This document shows, piece after piece, positions 31,971-38,063 of a stretch of DNA of 38,063 nucleotides. Origin of the DNA: CAZEYT01 sp964516295 (GTDB lineage Bacteria; Verrucomicrobiota; Verrucomicrobiia; Chthoniobacterales; Terrimicrobiaceae); contig CAZEYT010000024.1 in NCBI GenBank assembly GCA_964516295.1, forward strand, positions 1 through 38,063, read 5' to 3'. A model generated the notes under the pieces. That model searched no databases. It had not been told where the DNA came from and saw only the letters and a program-made list of their open reading frames with translations. The position numbers were made by a program, and so were the translations under genes. The stretch's first letter is position 1, and every line of letters begins with the position of its first letter.

Positions 31971-33647
31971 ATGTCTTACATGCCCCAATGCGAGTGCCCG
32001 GGCGATTCGGCGGGCCGCAAAGCACCCCGGATCCTTTTCACGAGCGTCTTCGGTCCCTACGCCCGCGATGATGAATTCGGAAGCCGGGCGATCAACCCAA
32101 TGGAACTCTACCACAACCAAGTCACGCGCGTGCAGGGGCCGTTCTCCCTGCGGATGTTCCATCGGTCGTGGGGCCTTATGTTGATCCGCGAGAACATCAG
32201 CGCGCCGAATGCGTTGCTGGATTTTCCGACCCGCGAACGGTTTCTGGCGGAATTGAAAACCGAACGCTACGACGTGATTGCGATCAGTGCGATTCCGCCG
32301 AACTATTTCAAAGTTGTTGAAATGTGCCGGTTGATTCGTGAGAACCAACCCCATGCAAAAATCATCGTCGGCGGACATATTTCCGGGCTGCCGCGGTTGA
32401 AGGAACGGGTGGGGGCGGACCATGTCGTGCGCGGCGAAGGCGTGCGATGGTTCCGTGAGTTTCTCGGTCAAGATGTGAGCGCGCCGATCCGCCATCCGCG
32501 TATTTCCTCGGGCATCGGCGCACGGACGATGGGTCTCCGGCTCGACAAACCCGGCGATGTGGCAGCGACGCTCATTCCCTCGGTCGGCTGTCCGATGGGC
32601 TGCAACTTCTGCGCGACCTCGGCGATGTTTGGCGGAAAGGGGAAGTTCATCAGTTTTTACGAAACCGGCGATGAGCTCTTCGCCGAGATGTGCGGGATTG
32701 AGCGGGACATGAAGGTGCAGTCGTTTTTCGTGATGGATGAGAATTTCCTCCTGCACCGAAAGCGCGCCCTGCGGCTGCTCGAGCTCATGGAGCAGCATGG
32801 CAAAAGCTGGTCGCTTTATGTGTTCAGTTCCGCGAATGGATTGCGGACTTACACGATGGACCAGCTGGTGCGGCTTGGCATTTCGTGGATCTGGATGGGA
32901 CTCGAGGGAAAGAAGAGTCGCTACAACAAGCTCGATGGCACGGATACGCACGAGCTCGTGCGCGAGCTCCAGTCGCATGGCATCAGCATTCTGGGCTCGA
33001 CGATCATCGGTTTGGAAGAACACACGCCGGAAAATCTCCCCGAGGCCATCGAACATGCCGTGGCGCACAATACGGAGTTTCATCAATTCATGCTCTACAC
33101 GCCGGTCCCGGGTACGCCGCTCTTTGAAGAACACCGGGTCGCCGGCACGTTGACCGATCCGGAGTGTCTGGACCCATCGGACGCACACGGGCAACTGAAG
33201 TTTTTCCACCGCCATCCGCATTTGCCGCCTGGGTCGGAAGGGGAGTTTTTGCTGCGGGCGTTCCGGCGAGATTTCGAAGTCAACGGACCGAGCATTCTGA
33301 GAATGGCGCGGTCGTCCTTGCGCGGTAGGAAGCGCTACAAGCGGCATATTGACCCACGGGTGCGGCGGCGGTTCCGTCGCGAAGCGCGTCCGCTGCGACT
33401 CGAATACCCGGCCGTCCTCTGGGCCATGCGGCGCTGGTATCGAAAAGACGCCGCAATGCACCGGCAGGTGGATCGGTTGCTGCGCGAGGTTTTGCGGGAG
33501 TTCGGGATTCCCGCCCGGCTGGCAGCGTCGGCGTTCGGGCGTTTGGTTTACAAAAAACTTTGTCGTGAGGCGGTGGCGGCGCCGGGCGAAAATGCCGAAC
33601 CGCCCACGTTCTACGAAGTCTCGACCGGCCGTCTGGTTTGCGCTTGA
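31971..33647 (+). CDS. B12-binding domain radical SAM protein
   Basis: This 558-residue protein has an N-terminal cobalamin-binding-like Rossmann region (about residues 18-175: ILFTSVFGPYARDDEF ... VIAISAIPPNYFKVVEMCRLIRENQPHAKIIVGGHISG). A radical SAM core follows with the CxxxCxxC cluster motif CPMGCNFC (C207, C211, C214), later strands SFFVMDENFLLHRKRALRL and ISWIWMGLEGKKSRYNKLDG, and GSTIIGLEEHTPENLPEAIEHA. About 130 basic residues form the C-terminal tail. Members methylate or rearrange unreactive carbons; substrate is unknown here. No cobalamin riboswitch box was found upstream. A TTG start at 31962 or the ATG at 31980 are possible alternatives. Confidence 0.88.
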   Translation: MSYMPQCECPGDSAGRKAPRILFTSVFGPYARDDEFGSRAINPMELYHNQVTRVQGPFSLRMFHRSWGLMLIRENISAPNALLDFPTRERFLAELKTERYDVIAISAIPPNYFKVVEMCRLIRENQPHAKIIVGGHISGLPRLKERVGADHVVRGEGVRWFREFLGQDVSAPIRHPRISSGIGARTMGLRLDKPGDVAATLIPSVGCPMGCNFCATSAMFGGKGKFISFYETGDELFAEMCGIERDMKVQSFFVMDENFLLHRKRALRLLELMEQHGKSWSLYVFSSANGLRTYTMDQLVRLGISWIWMGLEGKKSRYNKLDGTDTHELVRELQSHGISILGSTIIGLEEHTPENLPEAIEHAVAHNTEFHQFMLYTPVPGTPLFEEHRVAGTLTDPECLDPSDAHGQLKFFHRHPHLPPGSEGEFLLRAFRRDFEVNGPSILRMARSSLRGRKRYKRHIDPRVRRRFRREARPLRLEYPAVLWAMRRWYRKDAAMHRQVDRLLREVLREFGIPARLAASAFGRLVYKKLCREAVAAPGENAEPPTFYEVSTGRLVCA

Positions 33648-33686
33648 GCTTGGCAGCGGCGGGATTTCCGGATTGGCTCCGGGGCT

Positions 33687-34262
33687 GTGGACATCGCGAT
33701 TGTGGTTTTTCCGGGAGTTGAGGAACTCGACTTCGTCGGCCCGCTGGAGGTCTTCGGCCTCGCGACGGGGCTTGGCTGCGACATCAGAATGCGGTTGGTC
33801 GCCTGGGAGCCAGCGGTGCGGTGTTTTCACGGGTTGATGATCTCGGATTTGCATCCGCCGAAGATTGCGGCCGACCTCGTTGTGGTGCCGGGCGGGGCCT
33901 GGCTCGCGGGGGGAAATACCGGTGTGCGACGCGCGGTGGATGAGGGGAAAATTGCCGCGTGGCTCGCGGAGCGTTTTGCCGGTGGAGCGGTGGTGGCCTC
34001 GGTCTGCACCGGGGCTTTTCTTTTGCAGGCCGCGGGGCTCTTAAGCGATGTCCCGGCGACGACGCACCATTCCGCCCTCGCGGACCTTCGCGGGCTGGGG
34101 GTGGAAATCGGTGACGGACGGGTGGTGGATGCGGGACGGATCGTGACGGCCGGCGGAATCACGTCGGGCCTTGATCTCGCGCTTCATCTTGTCGCGAGAT
34201 TTTACGGCCGGGACGCAGCGGACGAGGTCCGCCGCATCCTCGAGTATTCGCCGGGAAACTGA
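33687..34262 (+). CDS. DJ-1/PfpI family protein
   Basis: This 191-residue protein starts at GTG 33687 (MDIAIVVFPGVEELDFVGPLEVF), the standard opening of the family, with the conserved Glu region at EELDF and nucleophile Cys C107 in the elbow ASVCTGAFLLQAAGLL. THHSALADL and TAGGITSGLDLALHLV match the AraC-associated/isonitrile hydratase-like branch, here without the AraC DNA-binding part. Activity (isonitrile hydratase, amidotransferase-like or glyoxalase-like) cannot be told. It converges with the SPFH gene 3 bases away. Confidence 0.88.
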   Translation: MDIAIVVFPGVEELDFVGPLEVFGLATGLGCDIRMRLVAWEPAVRCFHGLMISDLHPPKIAADLVVVPGGAWLAGGNTGVRRAVDEGKIAAWLAERFAGGAVVASVCTGAFLLQAAGLLSDVPATTHHSALADLRGLGVEIGDGRVVDAGRIVTAGGITSGLDLALHLVARFYGRDAADEVRRILEYSPGN

Positions 34263-34265
34263 TGC

Positions 34266-35156
34266 TCAGCGACCGGGCGACGCCGGTTTTTCGCTGCCGA
34301 GCGTATCCACGTTCAGAAATGGCAGGACCCCACCGGAAATGCGCGGAAGGACGCCGTCCCACTTCTCGACGGACCGAAGACGAATGAGCTCAGGACTCTG
34401 CTGGAGCGCCTCGGCTTCGCGTTTGATCGCGTCGGCACGGGCCTTGGATTGCACCTCGGTCGAGTAGGCCTCGGCGTCGGCGGCGAGCTTGCGCTCGGCC
34501 GCAGCGGCTTCCGCCTGGGTGACGCGCATGATCTTTTCGTTCTTGGCCTGGAGGGCCTGTTGCTCGGCCTTCACCTTGGCTTCGATGGCGCGGTTGAACT
34601 CGTCGGAGAAATCAAAGTCCGTGATCGCCACATTCGCCACGACAATGGCTCCCTCGACGCCTTTTTCCTTGAGCGTGTGATTGATGAACTGCTCGAGGGC
34701 TTGCTGGATCTGGAGTTTGACCACTTCGCGCTTTGTCACGAGTTCCTCGGCGGTGAACTTGGCTGTGACAGCTTTCACGCATTCCTGAATGCCCGGCTCG
34801 ACGAGCGAAGCGGAAACTTTGCCGAGTGTTCCGATGCGTTGGTAGGTCAGCGGGGCGAGGGCTCCGTTGAGCGAATACTGGGTCGTGACTTCCGTGCTGA
34901 CTGTTTGCAGATCGCGCGAGGCGGCGGTGGCTTTGGCGTGGCTTGCAGTGAGGCGGATGTCCATTTGTTCCACCTGATCCACGAAAGGTTTCTTGAAATG
35001 GAGACCTTCCGGCAGCGGGTCGGGCTGGACAGCTCCGAGGGTGCGGACGACGCCGACATGACCGCTTTCAACGATGACAGTGAGGCTTCCGGCAATGGCG
35101 AGGCCGATGATGACGAGGATGAGGAGCGGGAGTCCCGCGCGGGCGAGGTTGTTCAT
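34266..35156 (-). CDS. SPFH/prohibitin-family membrane protein
   Basis: This 296-residue protein has an N-terminal membrane anchor (about residues 7-29), then an SPFH domain (VIVESGHVGVVRTLGAVQPDPLPEGLHFKKPFVDQVEQMDIRL ... VANVAITDFDFSDEF), followed by a long Ala/Glu/Lys coiled coil (about 205-265). Prohibitin-like proteins build ring scaffolds that hold membrane proteases or lipid domains. The start at 35156 overlaps the nitroreductase stop as ATGA (35153-35156), so it is translated after that gene. This is an odd pairing without an obvious functional reason. Confidence 0.9.
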   Translation of the reverse strand: MNNLARAGLPLLILVIIGLAIAGSLTVIVESGHVGVVRTLGAVQPDPLPEGLHFKKPFVDQVEQMDIRLTASHAKATAASRDLQTVSTEVTTQYSLNGALAPLTYQRIGTLGKVSASLVEPGIQECVKAVTAKFTAEELVTKREVVKLQIQQALEQFINHTLKEKGVEGAIVVANVAITDFDFSDEFNRAIEAKVKAEQQALQAKNEKIMRVTQAEAAAAERKLAADAEAYSTEVQSKARADAIKREAEALQQSPELIRLRSVEKWDGVLPRISGGVLPFLNVDTLGSEKPASPGR

Positions 35157-35803
35157 ACGTGCTCGATGACGTCGGATTTGGCGAAACGAACTTTCGGGAG
35201 CGAAGCGTATTTGTCGCTGTCCAAGCGATACCCGGCCGGGCATGCGACAACCGTGTGGAAGCCTTTTTCCTTCAGGCCGAGGATCTCGTCATACTTGGCC
35301 GGATCGATACCTTCCATCGGGCACGCATCCACGCCGAGGAGGGCGGCGGCGGTCATGAAATTACCGAGCGCAATATAAGCCTGCCGGGCGGCCCACTCGT
35401 GTGACCATTTCGAGCGTGGCCCTTCGATAACATCCGAGACGATCATTTTCCGGTAAAAATCGAGGGCTTCCAAAGTGCCGCCGCGAACCTCCACCGTGCG
35501 GCGGAGGAAGCTGTCCACAAACGCCGCATCGATCTGGGTGCGAATGGCAAAAACAACATGGTGCGAAGAATCGGTGACTTGGGGCTGATTCCACGAGTGG
35601 GCCTTGAGTTGCTCGCGGATGGCCGGATCGGTGACGACGAAAAACTTCCAGGGCTGGAGTCCGTAGGAAGAGGGCGAGAGAATCAGCGCGTTCTCGAGTG
35701 CTTCCCATGTGGCGGTGTCGATTTTTTTGGTGGGATCAAACTGCTTGGTGGCGTAGCGCCAGTTCAACGACTCCAGAAGTTGGGAAGGTGCAATCGGATT
35801 CAT
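35153..35803 (-). CDS. NAD(P)H-dependent nitroreductase family protein (NfsB-like)
   Basis: This 216-residue FMN enzyme of the nitroreductase family has the FMN-binding N-terminus LNWRYATKQFDPTKK, then LILSPSSYGLQPWKFFVV, DFYRKMIVSDVIEG, ARQAYIALGNFMTAAALLGVDACPMEGID, and the C-terminal basic segment. It reduces quinones or nitro compounds with NAD(P)H. The ATG at 35803 gives the standard start; upstream frame is antisense to the next gene region. It is co-translated with the prohibitin-like gene and divergent from the serine hydrolase gene across 218 bases containing inverted repeats. Confidence 0.92.
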   Translation of the reverse strand: MNPIAPSQLLESLNWRYATKQFDPTKKIDTATWEALENALILSPSSYGLQPWKFFVVTDPAIREQLKAHSWNQPQVTDSSHHVVFAIRTQIDAAFVDSFLRRTVEVRGGTLEALDFYRKMIVSDVIEGPRSKWSHEWAARQAYIALGNFMTAAALLGVDACPMEGIDPAKYDEILGLKEKGFHTVVACPAGYRLDSDKYASLPKVRFAKSDVIEHV

Positions 35804-35828
35804 GGCCGCGAATGGAGCCGCAACTCCG

Positions 35829-35880
35829 CCCTTGTGCAAGGGGAAACTTTCCCGTTTGAGGCGAAGACGGGAGATTCCCC
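35829..35880. promoter_or_regulatory. Stacked inverted repeats in the nitroreductase/serine hydrolase gap
   Basis: CCCTTG (35829-35834) and CAAGGG (35837-35842) flank two bases. Overlapping it is a nested structure: outer GGGGAA (35840-35845) with TTCCCC (35875-35880), and inner CCCGT (35851-35855) with ACGGG (35867-35871). This could be an operator set for divergent promoters or a structured leader of the nitroreductase mRNA. The remaining 140 bases up to 36021 show nothing recognisable. Confidence 0.45.
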
Positions 35881-36021
35881 GCCCCAGACGGGCAGAACCG
35901 GAGCAGCGTTGACGGCTCGGTGGGAGCACTGGGCACTCCGGGGCGAGCAACGCATCCTTTGGGATTGATCTTGCCGGGAGCGGGTTGGGCGGGTTCCTCT
36001 GGGGTGGTTCTCCGGTTTTTG

Positions 36022-37863
36022 ATGAGACAATCTTTTTCCTTCCTGCGGTATCTGGTGTGGATGGGGTGTGTTCCGATGGCAGTGGCGGGGGATCTGCCGG
36101 AGGAGGCGGAATGGCACGATGTGGTGGTGCGGTTGGTCGAGGGAAATGCGGGGTTTGGGGGAGGTGTGGCACGGATGGCGCAGGCGTCTGGTGAAGCGCG
36201 TGTGGCGGTTTCCGGGCGACTGGACGGACCGGGAAGTGCCGCGATGTCCGGGGCCACGCCGTTTGAAGTGGCAAGTGTCACGAAGGCCGCCACGGCAGCG
36301 ACCGTGATGCTGCTCGTGGAGCGCGGGATGCTCGATCTCGACGCGACGTTGGCGGATGTTTTGCCGGTCGCGCTGATCCGGGGCTGGGATCCGAAAATCA
36401 CGATCCGGCAACTGTTGTCGCATACGAGCGGGCTGCCGGATTATTGGACCGACGGGCGCAAGGATCGGGCGGGACGGAATGCGTTTTTGCGGGTGTTTCT
36501 GGTCGGGTCGGCTCGCGAATGGACCCCGGTCGACGTGCTGGATTTCGCGCGAGGAATGCCGACGAAGCCGCGGGGTGGGCGGTTTCATTATTCGGATACC
36601 AATTACGTCCTTCTCGGGCTTGTCGTGGAACGCGCGACCGGGCAGCCGTTGCACGAGGTTTTTCGTCGGGAAATCTTTGAGCCGCTGGGGATGACTGCGA
36701 CTTGGATGAGTTTTCGAGAGCGGGCGCGGCGGGGGCCGGTGGCGCATCGATTCGAAGGACGGGAGGATCTTACCGTGGCCTTGCGACAGACGGCGGACTG
36801 GGCCGGTGGCGGATTGATCAGCACGGCGGAGGATCTGGAGAGATTTCTCCGTGCGCTTTTCTCCGGTGAACTGATTTCGCGGAAGTCCCTGGCGGAGATG
36901 TGTCAATGGGTGCCGACAGGTGAGGAGGGTATTTTTTACGGCCTTGGTCTCTATCGCGTGGTGCTTGATGGTGGGCGTGGGGAGTGGATCGGTCACGACG
37001 GACACGGCAATGCATTTGCCTATTATTGGCCGCAGCGGGGTGTTACGGTCACCGGCACGCTCAACCAGGTCGAGAATGATTGGTGGCCGCTGGCGGAGGT
37101 GGTGGTCGGGGAGAGAGAAACGGCTGCACTCGAAACCGCGGACCGTTCCCTGGAGGGGGCGCTCTCGGTGGGGTGGGACAGCCTCTATCTTTACCGGGGC
37201 GTGAGTGTGCTGGGAGGCGGAGGCTACGGAGACGGCCTTCAGACAACGACGCTTGTGCTGGTATTTCCGGAGGTGGGCCCGGTGGTTCCGGTCTTGGAGG
37301 CGGCGCAGGGGTTCTCGACGGGTGCGACGGATTACAGCGAGACATCGGTCACGGTGCAGGGAGATTTTTCGTTGCAGGAATTTGATGGTTCGGTGGGCTA
37401 CAATGTTTCCTTGGGATCGTCCGATGGTTTCTTTCAATCCCACGAGTTGTTCGGCCGTTTGGGGCGTGATTGGGAATGTGGGGCGCTGACCATTACTCCG
37501 TCCTTCGAAGGGGTGCTGGGGCTTGGGCCCGAAACCATTGATGGTGGCGGTGGTGGTCGGGCGGGTTGCGGATTCCTAAAGGCGCGGGTGGATGCGGTCT
37601 GGCGGGCCTGTGATTGGCTGGAGCTGGGTGGATGGAGCGAGGCGGCGATCAATCTCGGCTACAACTCGCGGGTCACGGACGAGGAGGAACTTGCGGCCTT
37701 CGATGGCTTGAACAATGTCCTGAGCGGAGTTTCGGTCACCTTGTGGCCCGGAGGCCGCGTTTCTTTGTCCGCCTACGGAGCATGGTCCCGGGCGTTGGCG
37801 GATTTTTTGGGGACGCGCACGGACACGTTTGTCGCGGGCGGGGAGGTTACGGTGGGATTTTGA
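36022..37863 (+). CDS. Beta-lactamase-family serine hydrolase fused to a C-terminal outer-membrane beta-barrel
   Basis: This 613-residue protein has a signal peptide (about residues 1-23, MAVAG). The class C beta-lactamase/esterase-type domain runs to about residue 375, with S85-x-x-K88 (ASVTK), Y190 in HYSDTNYVLLG, and H325 in GHDGHGN. It probably acts as a peptidase or esterase. Residues about 382-613 are different: VGWDSLYLYRGVSVLGGGGYGDG opens a run of amphipathic beta strands that resembles TorF-like porins and ends EVTVGF, with the terminal Phe of BAM substrates. This looks like an enzyme anchored by its own barrel, as in autotransporter esterases, but with an unusual barrel type. Earlier in-frame starts lack the signal peptide. 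Confidence 0.85.
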   Translation: MRQSFSFLRYLVWMGCVPMAVAGDLPEEAEWHDVVVRLVEGNAGFGGGVARMAQASGEARVAVSGRLDGPGSAAMSGATPFEVASVTKAATAATVMLLVERGMLDLDATLADVLPVALIRGWDPKITIRQLLSHTSGLPDYWTDGRKDRAGRNAFLRVFLVGSAREWTPVDVLDFARGMPTKPRGGRFHYSDTNYVLLGLVVERATGQPLHEVFRREIFEPLGMTATWMSFRERARRGPVAHRFEGREDLTVALRQTADWAGGGLISTAEDLERFLRALFSGELISRKSLAEMCQWVPTGEEGIFYGLGLYRVVLDGGRGEWIGHDGHGNAFAYYWPQRGVTVTGTLNQVENDWWPLAEVVVGERETAALETADRSLEGALSVGWDSLYLYRGVSVLGGGGYGDGLQTTTLVLVFPEVGPVVPVLEAAQGFSTGATDYSETSVTVQGDFSLQEFDGSVGYNVSLGSSDGFFQSHELFGRLGRDWECGALTITPSFEGVLGLGPETIDGGGGGRAGCGFLKARVDAVWRACDWLELGGWSEAAINLGYNSRVTDEEELAAFDGLNNVLSGVSVTLWPGGRVSLSAYGAWSRALADFLGTRTDTFVAGGEVTVGF

Positions 37864-37871
37864 CAAAAAGA

Positions 37872-37902
37872 AAGCCGCCCGGGATTTCTCCGCGGGCGGC
37901 TT
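37872..37902. terminator. Bidirectional Rho-independent terminator
   Basis: AAGCCGCCCG (37872-37881) and CGGGCGGCTT (37893-37902) form a perfect 10-bp stem with an 11-base loop, between the convergent serine hydrolase and pyruvate phosphate dikinase genes. A-rich sequence lies on the left and TTCTTCGTT on the right, so it can end transcripts from both sides. Confidence 0.85.
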
Positions 37903-37923
37903 CTTCGTTGGGGGGAGGGAGTG

Positions 37924-38063
37924 TTACTTCGCTTCTTCGAGCACGGCCTGGGCCGCGGCAAGGCGGGCGACCGGCACGCGGAAGGGCGAGCAGCTCACGT
38001 AGGTGAGACCGACCTTGTGGCAGAACTTCACGCTGTCCGGGTCGCCGCCGTGTTCGCCGCAGA
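37924..38063 (-). CDS. ppdK: Pyruvate phosphate dikinase, C-terminal end (cut by window)
   Basis: The last 46 codons before the TAA at 37924 read CGEHGGDPDSVKFCHKVGLT and then YVSCSPFRVPVARLAAAQAV. These carry the catalytic-site CGEHGGDP and SCSPFRVPVARLAAAQA segments of the pyruvate/PEP-binding domain. PPDK interconverts pyruvate and phosphoenolpyruvate with ATP and phosphate. The Cys of the first motif is the general acid/base in the family. The rest of the gene lies beyond the window. Confidence 0.93.
   Translation of the reverse strand, partial: CGEHGGDPDSVKFCHKVGLTYVSCSPFRVPVARLAAAQAVLEEAK

Noticed and set aside
35800..37443. A 547-codon minus-strand frame through the serine hydrolase gene
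   Set aside because: It is Pro/Arg/His-rich with no recognisable motif and lies antisense to a protein with all catalytic motifs.
1..38063. CRISPR array, IS element, integrase or attachment site
   Set aside because: No regular repeat-spacer pattern, no transposase or integrase-like protein, and no direct repeat of the tRNA-Arg 3' end was noticed.

Overview
The window comes from a GC-rich, Gram-negative bacterium with an outer membrane: it encodes an OprB-type porin, a class e(P4) lipoprotein phosphatase, MCE/Mla-type lipid-transport parts and a C-terminal outer-membrane barrel. Gene styles (Thermus/Rickettsia-type NADP isocitrate dehydrogenase, TorF-like barrel) and the general look of the proteins suggest Verrucomicrobiota or a PVC relative. 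That placement is an inference, not a measurement. Coding density is high: 36 protein genes (two cut by the window ends) and one tRNA, with no gene-free stretch longer than about 220 bases. No IS element, CRISPR array, rRNA or phage gene was seen.

Layout. 1-5.6 kb: the secA 3' end with its terminator, a PHP histidinol-phosphatase gene that appears frame-disrupted, then trmD, icd and a small gene on the minus strand, divergent from a LysR regulator over a perfect 7-bp dyad; then a pterin dehydratase. 5.6-10.6 kb: a lone DppB-type permease, a lone GspF/PilC-type protein, and a NarL-type histidine kinase/response regulator pair that is overlap-coupled to it. 10.7-15.6 kb: an isolated nuoD, a PTS IIA-Ntr protein, argS and an OprB porin. 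15.6-19.6 kb: rplS-rnhB-yraN (minus), divergent from comM/yifB, then a P4 phosphatase and a 51-residue membrane protein.

19.6-27.9 kb is the most unusual part. A tightly packed minus-strand run encodes an MlaE-like permease, an MlaF-like ATPase with altered D- and H-loops, an MlaD-like MCE protein, a DUF4062-transmembrane-TPR protein, and a membrane TrkA_N-RyR protein. Divergent from it, across a short intergenic region with a 6-bp-arm palindrome, is a TPR protein carrying a SLOG/Rossmann-like domain and a degenerate class III cyclase-like domain. These domain types are familiar from nucleotide-centred signalling and conflict systems. Their coupling to a lipid ABC transporter is the best candidate here for an undescribed system.

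27.9-38.1 kb: three exported proteins (unknown, PD40 propeller, transglutaminase-like), tRNA-Arg(CCG), prfB with its programmed +1 frameshift, a B12-binding radical SAM protein, a DJ-1/PfpI protein, an SPFH/prohibitin-like protein overlap-coupled to a nitroreductase, and a beta-lactamase-family serine hydrolase fused to an outer-membrane barrel. A bidirectional terminator follows, then the 3' end of pyruvate phosphate dikinase.

A window-wide trait: most starts have no Shine-Dalgarno sequence and sit just behind pyrimidine-rich stretches. Several have a recognisable TTGnnn-17-TAGnnn-like promoter only 6-13 bases ahead of the start codon, pointing to leaderless or very short-leader mRNAs.
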